A stretch of DNA of 64,000 bases from assembly GCA_022385805.1 (NCBI GenBank), contig MU277693.1, forward strand, positions 240,130-304,129, in the 5' to 3' direction. Position numbers and translations under genes: made by a program. Of this stretch, positions 1-12,200 are shown piece by piece; the first letter of the stretch is position 1; every line of letters begins with the position of its first letter. The notes below the pieces were generated by a model. It was not told the DNA's origin and did not search any database. It was given only the letters and a program-made list of their open reading frames with translations. This DNA comes from Pilatotrama ljubarskyi. Lineage: Eukaryota; Basidiomycota; Agaricomycetes; Polyporales; Polyporaceae.

Positions 1-13
1 TGCTGAATAGCAC

Positions 14-432
14 TCACCTCAATCCAGGTCTTTGCCAGGTCCCTTCGAGCCGCGCCCTATGTACCACAGCGAACCCGGAGCCGCCGAGCCCAGCTTCCCC
101 GCCGCCCTCCAGGGCCACGGGACGTAGCTCCACCCACCCAACGAACCCACCGGGGCGCCGGCCATCTGCGCGCCACGATCCCGTATGTACCGCCGCGCAG
201 CGGACCGCACGAGCTTCATCGTGATCCTGGGACCTGGGATGCGCACAGGTCCGGCGACGAAGAACGTTCTCGCGTTCGTGCAGCATGTATACTTGTACTT
301 GGTTTTCGGATGGCAGCGGGAGAGTGGTGCGATGAGTAAGCGCGGAAATATGTACTGTGAGTACTTGATGAAGACGAGACCTTCGACGCCGTCGCGGAGA
401 TCTTGATGACGACCCGGCCCGCTGTGAGTCAC
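14..432 (-). CDS. Possible 5' part of an unidentified gene running off the left edge
   Basis: The minus strand is open for 137 codons here, and a second frame is open for 90 codons up to a good donor (GAG|GTGAGTG) near position 18. That pattern would suit an exon continuing to the left of the window. The open frames are rich in Gly, Arg and Trp and I recognise no domain. GC-rich DNA gives such frames by chance, so this may not be a gene. Low confidence. Confidence 0.2.
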
Positions 433-470
433 CTATCCCTGTCCTGCTTGTCAGTAGTGAACGCTATCAG

Positions 471-490
471 TGCTGCTGCTGCTGCTGCTG
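471..490. repeat. CTG/TGC trinucleotide microsatellite
   Basis: About 6.7 uninterrupted TGC units, outside any supported gene. Confidence 0.9.
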
Positions 491-1684
491 ATTATGCTGA
501 ACATAGGGAACGGCGGGCGGTATTCATGAGGAACTCCACAGATTCGGCCCCGGGCGGTTTCGACTGCAGCGGAGTTCTGTCAGCTCTCAAACGCTGATGC
601 ACACGACGCGATGTCTTCGGCGTAGGCCGCAGAGCCCAAGCTCGCGCCTCTATCTTCGAACCAATCTCGACGCGGAAGACAGGACCGCAGGCCATGGCCG
701 CAAAGAGCGTAACGGAGCTTCCCCGGAGCAGCTTCGCGTCGCCCTCCGACGAAATCGCACTACGGAGGAACCCAGTACGACATCTATGATAACCGACTCG
801 AAACGCCTCCCACCCGCTCCACTATGCCTTTGTGCAGATGCTTCAAAACCTCAACGCTGCAGAAGCGATTGCAACGAGTACCTATATGATGCATGATGAT
901 TGGGATCTCATCTCGTTCCGCTCCCGTGCTCACGCCATCATCACCGCCCAGCCCAGGATCATCCCGCGCCTTCAGATGGTCTCCGCGGGAGCAGCAACCA
1001 GGAGAAACAGGGAGAGAAACCCAATCAGCTCTAAACCCCTCTAGGCATCATCCCCGGGCCCGCCCTCCTCTGCACCCGCCCCATCCCAGCTCGGTCCGCG
1101 AGTTTGCATGATCCCTCCACACCCCCATCTCCGTCGGCCCTCTCCATCTCCGCTGCATGTGCTCGCGCGTGCGCTAGCATGGGAAGGCCCAGCGCGCATG
1201 AGGAAGCCGAGCCTCCGGCCGGCGTTTTATTAGTGGGCGTATGTACGGTCGGTGGCGTATAACTTAAGCGTACGTGTACTGTATTGTAGCCGGTCGCGAA
1301 GCACCACGACCCGGCTGGCCATTATGAGACTACATGCTTACGCGTACGACTCACGAGCACCAGCGCGGCGCCACCTGCGGCTGTATTATGCGGGGTTCGA
1401 CTAGTTGGAGATAGCAGTTTGGGTGCTGTCGTGCTGCTCGTGGGAGTGGAGACGTCGGAGTGTCGGGACAGCTGTATGTGTATTCGCGCTGTCTCACGGC
1501 CCACGGAACGCGGCGGACTGCATGCGCATATCCGTACACTGTGGACGCACGACGTCCCTGCCCAGTACAGATCGAGGCGAGCATGTATCCCAGCAACAGC
1601 AGAAACCCCATGCATGGGCCCACGAAGAGGCCTTCGATGATCTCTCCCTTGCAATCGCGAGCGCATGTGCACCGGCATCACCAA

Positions 1685-1729
1685 TCCAGACATCCCAGAC
1701 ATCCCAGACATCCCAGACATCCCAGACAT
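1685..1729. repeat. 9-bp tandem repeat, five units
   Basis: Five head-to-tail units of CCCAGACAT; the first begins with T instead of C. Because the unit is a multiple of three, all frames stay open through it and give artificial peptide repeats such as Asp-Ile-Pro. No surrounding gene is supported. Confidence 0.9.
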
Positions 1730-3361
1730 CCGAGTCCAGGTTCGGTCCGCGAACAGCTCCAGCTGCCCCCATCCGCTCCAAGCTTCTCTCAAAATCACGT
1801 TCATACAGCAATTTACACCCCGGGCCATCTCTCGCCGTCGCGACGTCGTTGCAACTTCAAGCTTCAAGTTGCAGCAGCCTGCAGCAGGTTTCATCCCCCC
1901 GGGAGCACCACCGTAACTTACGTGCCACCGCACTGCAGGCCCGGGAACCCGCCGCCGTACAAAAAATCGTCCGATGTCCACCTTCCATTCAAACATATCG
2001 GCAGCACTAGCTAGTGCTAGTCCTTCGACTCAGCCACTGCAGCTGTGACAGCGCTCGGTCGACAGCGCAGCGCAGCGCTGAGCAACGGCGGACGAGCTGC
2101 AGGCAGAGAAGGCCTAGATAAGTAAGAATAATCATAAGCTTTAGCGCTTTTCGGCCACCGCCTTCTGTCCGGATCCCCCGCGCGGTCGTTCTGTACGCAT
2201 GCGCCGCCCGAGTTCCAGTACAGTACAGTACTGTACTGTGGAACTTCGCCCGGAACTTGCTCGGAGAGATGCACGACACGCGACGAGCTGCCTGCAGGAG
2301 TCTGGAATCCGGATCCGTCTTCCATATCCGTTCGCTCTGAGCTACGCCCCAAGTACTGTAAGTACTTCCAGACGTCCTGGAGCACGTACGAACACAGGGA
2401 ACGAGCTCTACGAGTCGACGCAGGTGAAGCAGCACACACCCCCCTCACTGCAGTCGGTAGCGGAGAGTCCGAAACGGAGGCCTGCCGTGGAGTGAGAGCA
2501 TATCGAGCAGTCTACTGCATACGGAATCGCAGTCGTTGTACGCGTATACGGGGTACTATACGGAATATCGATAAGTACGTGCGCGTACGCAGCGCGAGCG
2601 CGAGTAATGACCGTAAGAGCCACACCGGCCCGTAGACCCAGAGGAGACGAAGGGAAGAGAGACACGGCGACTAGCCAGCTGCGGGCATATAAAGGAGTTA
2701 TAGAACAGCAGCGTCTACGGTACGCGTACGGGGAGCGGGCGAGGTGCAGAGGGCATGCGGAGGGCGAGGGGGGCAGATGATAGCGAGGACGGAGGCAGAT
2801 GGAGAGGAACGGGAGTCGGAGGTACGGGAGGACGAGCTCGAGCCTGGCAAATTATAGAGCTAGCGAGTCCGAGGCGTCGGGGCTCCGCGTTCGAGTACGG
2901 CGAGGAGAAGGTTAAGCGGAAGACGAGGAAGGGGAGGGGGAGAAGACAAGCGGTTGCAAGGTATAAACACGGGCGCACTCGCCCGCCTACAGGCAGGCGA
3001 GTGCGAGGGTAACGGTGGAAGCGGGGCAGGTATATATCGACAGTAAAAGCACACAAAGGACGCACTAAACGGCACATACGTACTGGGCAGGCGAGAGGGC
3101 AGGAGAGAGGGAGATATCGCGAGCGGGAGCATAATAATAAGAATACACACAGCATAGGGCACAGACAGACATGCAGAGGGCAGACGAGCGAGGATCCAGG
3201 GCAGACGAGGAACGCGCCTTCGAGGCACGGGAGCAGCGACAGACCAGGACGTCGGAGAGGGCGATATGGACAGCGACTGGCCGGTCAGAGTGGGTGAACG
3301 GGCCGAAGAGGCGAAGAGCCAATGAGAAGAGAGCAGGGCAGCTCCACAGCCCGACGTCTTC

Positions 3362-4768
3362 TCAGAAGGTGGAGAGCGTGATAGGACCCGCTGGCGAGCG
3401 CGGCTCGACCTCTCGGGGCGCGCGCAGCTGGAAGTCTGTCAAACACACCCCAACGCACGTCAGCACTCCGACCCGAACAGAACCCGAAGCCCAGAGAGAA
3501 CACTCACCACCGTCCTTGATGACCGGGTTCATCCGGCGCCGTCTCCTCTCCTCCGCCTCGCGCTCGAGCTCGAGCTCGTACGCGGCCTTGCACCCCGGCA
3601 CGCGCTTCGCAACGTACTCCGGGATCGGTTTGGGCTCCCACCGCCCACCACCAGTCGCCTTGCAGATACTGCTCGCGCGCTTCAGCGGGTACGCGTCGAG
3701 CTCCCCGAGGGACAGCTCCGCGTCCGAGATGTGCGCCATCGACTGCGCGGGCACGGGCGTGTTCGCGCGGAGCGGACTCGAGGGGATACGCGGAGAGGTG
3801 TGCGTACGCCGTAGGGAGGGGCGCGAGGCCGTTGAAGCGGCGAGTGCGGAGAGAGGCGAGCCGTCGGGTGGGGTGTGGATAGAAGAGGAGACGGATGAGG
3901 GGCTACTCGTCGTGCTCCCGCTCGCCTCGGACTCGCGCACGAGAGCAATAGGATTCGAGGAGAGCTTGGAGAGGACGGGCGAGCGGGGCGACTTGCAGCC
4001 GTGGATCTGGTCCCAGCAATCGTCGCACACGCGCGCGTCGACGACGGGGGAGAGCGGCGAGTTGTACAGCGCGATGGGCACGTTGCGCGGCGGGTGGAGG
4101 AAGGAGAGCTTCGAGGTGTCGAGCAGCGGCGTGGCCCTGCTCGAGCACTCTCCGCAGAACACGCCACCGCACTTTCGGCAGTGCTAAAGGAGCAGAGATT
4201 AGATACGATGAGCCCGGAGATGATCAACGACATGACAGCGGGGCCGTGTGCTCACATGTCTGCGCTCAAAGATGGAGAAGGCCTTGCGGCAGAGGAAGGT
4301 GTCGCAGTGCGCGGCCTGGGAGTCGGGCTGTGCAATCACAAGGGAAGGCGAGGGCGTCAATCACGTGCACATGCAGATACGGACATATGGGGGCGCGGAC
4401 GCGATGGCAACAAAGATGGTTGGATGGGTGGCGAGCGCGAGAACGAAGCTTACCTTCCAGAGGCGCTTCGGGAGGAGGACGGCAAGATGTTCGTTCTGCC
4501 GGGTACGGGGGAGGGAGGACGAGGAAGACGGTTCCGAGTGACACGACCGTGTGTCGAACGAGCTCAGGGAAGACGCGCCGAACGAGGTTGAAGTGGTGGC
4601 ATCTAACGGAGTGTCACGCGCGTGGCTCAGCACGGACGCGCAGAGAGACGCGCGGGGCGGGGACATACCCTCGGAGATGATGCTGGACGCGTCGTCGTGG
4701 ACGGCTGCGCGATGTATAGAGGGGGGCAGCGAGGCGAGGCGCGAGACGAGGGCCTGGGCGAGGGCCAT
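3362..4768 (-). CDS. FYVE zinc-finger protein (PI3P-binding type)
   Basis: Predicted 378-residue protein from four exons: 4768-4454, 4327-4256, 4183-3508 and 3435-3362. All three introns are GT-AG and keep phase. The FYVE domain spans about residues 104-190. It has the WxxD motif (W104-K-P-D107), the basic RRHHCRKC patch (127-134), GVFCGEC (136-142) and RVC (180-182), the three signatures of PI3P-binding FYVE fingers. The first zinc pair is spaced C113-x4-C118 instead of the common C-x2-C. Introns cut the finger before P106 and between the two histidines of RRHH. The C-terminal half is Ser/Pro-rich with a basic Glu/Arg segment (EREAEERRRRR) near residue 340. Known FYVE proteins work on endosomes and vacuoles; which fungal FYVE protein this is cannot be told. 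The start is the ATG before MALAQALVSR. Confidence 0.88.
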
Positions 4769-7700
4769 AGTGGTGGTGAGCTGAGCAGGTCGGGAATGAA
4801 TATAGGAAGGGGGCGGAGGGACACTCGAGAGCAGGAGCGGGAGAGGGGACGGGAGGAAGAAGTGTGGACGGGAGGCAGCCTCTGGGCGAAGGTGTCGCGA
4901 GCAGAGCAACTGGACGGGGATCCCCTCCGGATCGTTAAATATCCATCTGCGCGCGCGGACGCGAGCAGAGGGGAACGCGGGCGCCTGCCTTCCCAGAGCG
5001 CAGGACCGCTCCTGCCTAATCGAAATAAACTTTGCCGTCGTCGCTGTTTCAGCGCAACTTGCCGTCCGTTCGGCCCTTCGCTCGGAAAATGTGCCCGCCT
5101 GGAGATTCCCCGGCCCCCGGCCCACGGCCACCGCCTCCTGCCCCCCTCCGCCAATCCCCGCGCGCCCTTTCCGCTGCATCTCCCCGGGTCTGTGCTGGGC
5201 ATCGATGTGTTGCCTCTCTCCCCCCGTACAATTCATACAATTCAAAGCTTATAATCGTACACGTCTCTTCCCGTCCGACTGTAGTCAAAACGTAGTCTGC
5301 AGCTACATACAGTACGTCAGCGTCCTCTAGCCGACCGCCACGCCCTCCACACACCCCCGCTTGCCAGTTGCCACTGGAGTCGCGCGGACGACTGTGGCTT
5401 GTGGCGCAACGCGGGCGGAAACCGACCATGTGCAAGTCGCGCAAAACTCCCGGTAAGGCTCCGTCGGCTATTCGATCGCAGCCTGTCGACGACGACGGCG
5501 CTTTCCTGCAGAAATTGTTTGCCGGGGAGGCTGAGGCGACTCCCCTCGCGCCTGGCACCGGCGCCTGTCCCAGCTGTCAAAGCCCACGGCTGCTCTGATT
5601 TGCCAGCCTGAGCCTAACCCGATCCCGATGCGTCCCAGCCCGATCGGGCAGGCGCCCCTGTCGCGCTCGCGCTCGCCCTCCCACGATCGCTGGGCCCTGC
5701 GTCCTTTCACGTCAACGTCGCGCGCGGTCCCGCCCACGCTGGGCTCATCACCCGCCGCATTCGTCGAGCTCGGGCGCGCGAGCGGTGCGCGCGCAAAGGG
5801 TTTGCTTTCTCTGGCCGTCTGGCCGTGTCGGGATGCGAGTACATATGCTCGGACGCGGGCTGTGTGTGGCACCCGAAGGCGGCCGCGGCCGCGCCTTCTT
5901 TCGTAGTTGTGGAGGCTCCGCACGCGCGCGCCCTCGCGATCAGAGAGGGCGATGGAGAGTCTCCTCCTGGTCTCCTCTCGGATTCGGGAATGGCTTCTTG
6001 CGCGCGCCCCGCGCGAGGAGAAGAGCGGACGGGCACGAACGTCCCCGCGCTGGTGTGGATGATGCGTATGATGTCACCGACGTCGACGGCGCTGTCGAGG
6101 ATCGGGAGTCGAGGTCTGTCTTCGAGTGTGCTTCGACGAGGTTCGAATGCATATGCGTCGCGTCAGACTAGATCGGCCTTCGACGTCCCTCGTTTGGTCG
6201 TTCTGCACTTTCTGGCGCGCTCGCGCTCGAGACCGTCGTCGGCGCATGCGCACACTCGCCTCGACTTCATATGCCCTTTGATGGCGACCGACACCTCGAA
6301 GTCCACCTGCCCGACGCAGGCAATTCCATGCGCTTCGTCGAACACTGGGACCCGCCCGCGCGTCGCGTGCTCGCGATCGCGCCCCGCGTGCCCGACAGGC
6401 CGACAGGAGCGCCGCAGCTGCAGCTTCCATCGTCCTCGTCTGCCCGCCCGAATCGAGCGCCATATGCGTCTCCTACTCCTGGCCGACGCGCGATATCGAT
6501 ACGGACAGGCTCCGGAGAGCTCGAGCTCTTTTGAGTCTGACGTCCGGATCCAGGCACCCGTGCTGGAAATTTGACGAGGCAGCTACTAGTACTAGCTCGT
6601 GAGTCTGACGGACAGCGTCTCGTAACTCGCTCCGTCGGAGTGGTTTACGACACGCTTTTGCCTTTCTTTCGCAGCGTTGACGGTCGTGGGCCTCCGGGCG
6701 GCGGCGGAGCAGGAGCCTGGCTCGGCTTACGGGGCAGCGCGCAACGGATGGAGAGGTGCAATACTCAGGCCTTCGAAGACGAGTCCAAGAGGGTTTCCTC
6801 GAGGCTGCAAGACATGCCTGCGCGCGGAAGCAAATACGACGGGGTACATTTTGTAAGCTATGTTTACATTTTGACCGCGCTAGTAGGACTCAGATATATA
6901 TCGCCCGACATTGATTCACAGTAATCACTCGTCTCGGGCTCCTTGTCATGGAGGCACACGCTAACGCAGCGTCATGATAGTCCAGACAATCATGTTCAAC
7001 AGCACCCCGTCTCGCCTTATCCGCCAGCGTCGCGGCGCGAACGTTCACGTACCCTCCAAGACACATATGATCAGAGCACGTACGGCAACTCATTGCACAC
7101 ATCCTGCAAAGTCTCGTAAATCGTGACATCCCATCTCGTCCTGTCTAACCACCTTCGTGTAGATAACCGGCCAGCCGCCACAACACCCACGCCACGGTTC
7201 GCGGCCGCGTCCCTCCGCGTGCCCGGCCCCGGCTTTCCCACTCGCACGCGCCCCCGTTAGCCAATCGCCAATAGCCAACGACGATGCCCAATTGCAATCG
7301 CCGCAGGGCGACCATCACATCGCACTCGGGGCGTCCTGAATCCTCAGGCCTCAGACCTCAGGCCTCAGACCTCAGGCCTCAGACCTCAGGCCTCAGCCCT
7401 CAGGCCTCAGGCCCCAGGCTACAGCTGGAGACGGAAGGGTGAACCCCGATAGCCTTGTACTTCCGCGCGGTCGTTCGCACTCAGCTCGCGCGCAGTGCGT
7501 CCGAGTGACGGTACAGTATTGGCCCCGACACATGCAGTTGAGCAATCACCGCAATGTGATGTTTGTCTGATCGTCCGCGTCCCGCCCAGGCTCGAGCTCC
7601 GTCCCCATCTCCTGGCCATGGGTGCGACTGCTGATTGGGTCCCGGGCGCACCGTGATCATCTTCGTAGCCTCAGGCATCCGAGTCTCTGGAGTCCGCGGG

Positions 7701-9261
7701 CTTGAGCGGTTCGTCATTGGCCAGCGGATTGGCGCGGCACTGACGCTTCGCGGCGTACTCCTTTCATCGATGCGCGGGAGCAGTCTGTCCTATAGCCTAA
7801 CGTTACGCTAGCTACGGGAGGGAGGTTCCACCTCCCCTCCCGCATCCTCGCATCTTCGCGACGCCGAGCATGACGGCATACGGACACTCGAACACTTCCC
7901 CGGAGCCTCCTGCTCCAGCTCAGACATCCGAGGCCGAAGATGCACCACGCAGGACGCGGAGCGACGCAGGGTCGATACTGTACTGTACGTGACCGCCAGC
8001 ACGAGGCGCGCAGAGACAAACCCTCGTTCTGTTCCTCCTAGGCCTTCCTCCGCTTACTCGCTCTCGCTAATGATACATTATCATACGTTCGGCTGCGGCG
8101 GCGGACGCACTCTCCTCCGACTCCTCCTCGCCTGGCCTCGTCAGTACAGTACAGCACAGAACTGTCAGTGCTCACCCCGAATCTCTTGGAGTCAGGACGC
8201 GAGATCGGGCGCCGACCTCGGACGGTCGCACGGTGATTCCCAAGACATTCGCACACGTCGCATTTGCATGCAACCATCCGCCCTTGGCGTCCAGGCAGCC
8301 TCGGCCGGCCGCTCTGACGACTGGCCATCTTCCTGACGCCGACCGACCACGCTATGTATACGGCCCCTTGGCCGTGGCGGATGTAGCCGCGAGCGCGCCC
8401 ACACTGGCGCCCACAAAGGAGATGCATCGTACCGGACGGACACCGTCAAGTACGGCGAGGATATGAATAGCAACCCGCGACGCTTTAGGCATCGACCACC
8501 ACCAACCCGGACGGCGCTCGCGTGCGCTCGGGCCACGACGAGCGCGGACCCTGCCTCAATCAGAAGCTCACTCTCGCCCGGAGCATATGCATGCGCTGCG
8601 CATCGGCGAGACGTACTGTACGTACTCATTCACTCGTGTGCGCGCGCGCGCCGTTAATGGGGGCACTTCTTTGACCGCATTTGAGCTCGACGGGCGCACG
8701 ACACCCGACGCGCGTCCGAGGCTGGGCTTCCCCCCGATAATCACCGGAGCCTCATGGGGACGCAAGTCGACGACGAGCGTGCTTGCGGTCGGCGGCCCTG
8801 GCACGCGACTCGGACAGGCGGATTGTGGTAGGAGCATCTGCTGCTGGACGGATCCCACGGCCCCAACGTTGACAGCGTAAGCATTTGTCGGATGGAAGCC
8901 GTACAGAACAAGAAAGACCGTACGAGGCAGGTGCGTTACGTAGAGGAAGCCCGGCATAACGTCCGGGGATAGGCCACCCGCCCCCGTCCAATCGCGCGGC
9001 GAGTTGGCTGACGGTACGGAGCCAATCCCGGCTCCCGAGTGCAGGTCCGCGTCTCGGCCGTGTGCTGGGGTCGGGGGCCAATCGCCAGTGTGTTTGCAGC
9101 TGGTACCGAATCGCAGGAGGTATCCTACTCGCCCTTAACGTAGAGCGAGTCGTGGCACTCGTTTACCAAACCGCAAGGTCCGAAGAAGGCTTGACCGCCG
9201 ACGAGACGACATGCAGCGCAGAAGCGACCTACACGCCGAGTTGCAACGTAGATGGAACACG
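4769..9261. other. Gene-poor stretch, no supported gene
   Basis: About 4.5 kb of GC-rich DNA holding the promoter of the FYVE gene (just right of 4768) and a 14-bp tandem repeat (7343-7412). The open frames overlap in five or six phases, show no conserved motif and cannot be joined into a gene. A small frame at 5428-5598 ends in a CPSC motif but has nothing else to support it. Confidence 0.5.
7343..7412. repeat. 14-bp tandem repeat, five units
   Basis: Five consecutive units of CTCAGGCCTCAGAC. The first three are identical and the last two differ only in the final bases. Each unit also contains the shorter palindromic core AGGCCT. No gene lies across it. Confidence 0.92.
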
Positions 9262-12200
9262 TCAGACACCCAGCCATGCTCGCTCGAGGATAGCGAGGAG
9301 CATCCCCCGTTCGACCTCGCCCATACACGCTTCCCCACACCCCGTCCCCGACCGCACCCGCATTTGCGACCCCGCACGCCGATCTCCCTCTCCCTCGCCC
9401 GGACGCATTTGTTCTCCATGCGTCCCCACCTTCTCGCCCGTCTTCCCCAGCTTCGACTTCCCTCCCACCCCTCCGCGCATCTCCGCGTCTTCCGCTCCTT
9501 TCCTGTCCATAGATTCCGTGTTCGCCTCTAGAAACTGTCGGTCTGGAATCGGAGGCTTTGAGATTCCCCCGTGATTCCGGTTCGAAGTGGAAGCGCAGGA
9601 TTCAGATGAATGCCCCCGAGGAGAAGGCGAGTGCGGAGGCAGAGGAGGAGACGAGGCTGCTGCCATGCGCGCAGAACCGGAGCACGAGCGTAGGCGTGGG
9701 CGTGTGCGCCGAAGCAAGTCCACCAGGGCGGTATAGACCGCCTCGTTCGCGATGTCTATGCTCGTCGTCCCTTGCGCCGGAGCCGGAGACCCAGCAGAAC
9801 CAGGCGGAGCGGTAGCATCGTCAGAGCCCAGCCCGGTATCTAGCACCCCAGACTGAGACCCAGATTGAGAAGACGGCGCAGAGAGCGTAGGGAGCACCCG
9901 GTCCAGCACAGCGCAGAGCCACCACACCGCGTCCTTCCTAGCCAGCTTCGCGATCCGCGCGCCCACAGCATCTGCGTCCGTTCCTTCTCCCTCGCCTTGC
10001 TCTCCTCTCCTCCTTCTTCTCGCACTCTTGGCCTTCCCATGCTCGTCCGCACCTGCACCCGCATTCGAGCCGGCGCCCGCTCGGACGCTCTCCGATACCG
10101 TCCCTGGCAGCGTCGCGGGCGGCACGGGACCGCACGCCGGGACCGAACTTGCGCCAGAACAGGTTTCGCCGAGGTTCGCTGCCGCGCGTGGGGGCCCGCG
10201 TCCCAGAGCGGGATGCGCGGCGTGCGGCGTGCCTAGACACGCAGCGAGAGAGGCCGAAGAGGACGCGGACGCGTTATCAGATGCGAGCGTGCCCGTCGGA
10301 AAGACACGCCGCGAGGCGGCCGGGTTTGCGTCCGCGCAGGAATAGGCTTGCGCGGGCGAATCGGATGTCGTGGCGTGCTGGGGCTGCGCACCTGTGTGCT
10401 GCCGGCTTGTGTGCTCGTCCGTGGTTGGCTCGTTCGTTGGTTCGGATCCGCAGGGCTCGTGAGGGCTCGCGGGGTAGAGCTTCTCGAGCTCGCGGACGCA
10501 TTCGAGCGCGAGGAGCGTCCTGACATGGCCCGTACCCGGAACAACAGCGATCTTGCCAGCAGGAAGCCTTTCGGCAGCGCAGGTAGGTACAATCCCGGAG
10601 CCAGAGAGCGCATCGTCCAAGGTACCCAGCACTTCCTCGAGCAGAGCAAAGACGTCAGGCCGCAGATCAGGGGTGTCCTCCCGCGCGAGTGCAGGTGCGG
10701 GTGCAGCTGCGTGGCCAACCCGAGAGGTCTTCTTTCCCGGCTTCCCATGCATGGGTTCCGAGTTGCAGTCGCCAGCAAGACAAGCCATGAGAAAGCCCAG
10801 CGAGAGCGGAACGAACGCACGCGCAGCAGGCGCGAGGATACATTCGTACGCATGTCCTAGTATATCGTCGATCGCAGCCGTAGCGGCAGACATGGATGTA
10901 CGCGCGGCGCATGCGCGCTTGAGGCTCGTTTTCTTGTTTCTCGCTCGTTTCGCATCTGCGGCGTGTCGTGTGAGAAGCCTCGACACGACCGTGGACAGGA
11001 GCGAGGACGAGAAAGCTGTGAGAGTCACCAGCGTCGACGCAGGGTCCGAGGTCGAGGTAGGCACAGACTGACTGGTTCCGGGCGTACGACCAGTGTGAGC
11101 ACCAGCACTGGAGTCAGCAGCCGAACCACAAGCAGAACCATAGCGCGAAACCAAGCCAGACAAGACCACGCCAACAGCATCCAGCGCCCTCAGGGTCGCG
11201 CTCAGAATCAAGTCCACGGAGAGCGGTTCCACATCCGAATCCGAATCCGCGGCGAGAAGGTCGACCAGCGCGTCCGCCGCGTCCAGTGCGCTCGAGACGC
11301 GGCTTGACGATCCCGTCAGCACGAGAGGCGCATCTGTCAGGGCTCGGTGTTAGCATTTCGGGGCGTCAACGACGGAAGGGCCGGACAAAGGAGGGATGCA
11401 GATGGGTATAGTCAGAAGCTCGGAGCGGGGAGCGAGCAGTGGGGAAGGTGCGACGACAGAAGTGAGCAGCTTGTGCGCATGACTTCGTGCGGTGGGGGCG
11501 GGGCGGAGCGCAGCCTAGCCGCCAGGTTGAAGGTTCTCAGTTCAATGGCGAACATAGGACTGGCCAGAGTGGGCACTCGGCCTTGCTCATACAATACGTT
11601 TGTACAATGAAAGAAGACGCGAAGTCTTGCTTCGCAGAATGGCCGTCCGGCGGTCCGAGGAGATCCTGAGTGCGCGCCTGGACGTTGAACGCCGAAGCCT
11701 GCCCGTCTTCTCGCGAGCTCGAAGGCCTGAAGAGGGCGAGAACGAGCCCCTCTAGCAATGATCACCCAACCTCCCGTGCTGCGAACGGCCCACGGAACAC
11801 TCGAGAAGCAATCAAGACGAGACAAACGCCACCAAGGCCTCCATCACAGAAAGTGAGCCGCGCTATACGCAAACGGGACATAGATGCATCTCATCTGTCT
11901 GGGGACGATCGTCCAGCAAGCCTGAGTACTGCTTGAGCAGTGTCGTCCTGATCATTGATCAGGACAAGAGGGTGCGCGGGGTGATGCACGGGACGCCACC
12001 GACCTCATCCAGCGATCATACCTAGCGAGGGGCGCCGGCGAGCAGCGTATACGCCGCATAGGGCCAAGACGCCGGACTAGCACTGCTAAGCCGGTCCCCT
12101 CGCTAGCTATGCAGCTCCGGTCGGCGAGCGAGAAGAACACATCACCATTCTCCAGGACGAGCGAAGTTGGTTAAGCCCAGGAAGCACTCACACGCCCCGA

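Larger units (their letters stand above)
433..3361. other. Gene-poor stretch, no supported gene
   Basis: About 2.9 kb with many overlapping short frames on both strands, none with a recognisable domain or a convincing exon series. It contains a CTG microsatellite (471-490), a 9-bp tandem repeat (1685-1729) and a TATA-like CATATAAAGG at about 2687-2696 on the plus strand with no recognisable gene after it. Confidence 0.5.

Noticed and set aside
1405..2014. Long overlapping frames on both strands with Ser-Gln-Thr or Asp-Ile-Pro repeats
   Set aside because: They are produced by the 9-bp tandem repeat; no domain, no consistent exon series, and five frames are open at once.
2687..2696. TATA-like box as a real promoter
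   Set aside because: No coding region or exon series follows it on the plus strand.
3171..4187. 338-codon plus-strand frame
   Set aside because: It is the antisense shadow of the FYVE gene, whose exons and motifs are on the minus strand.
5825..6574. 249-codon plus-strand frame
   Set aside because: No recognisable motif, overlapped by equally long frames on the other strand, and no phase-consistent partner exons.
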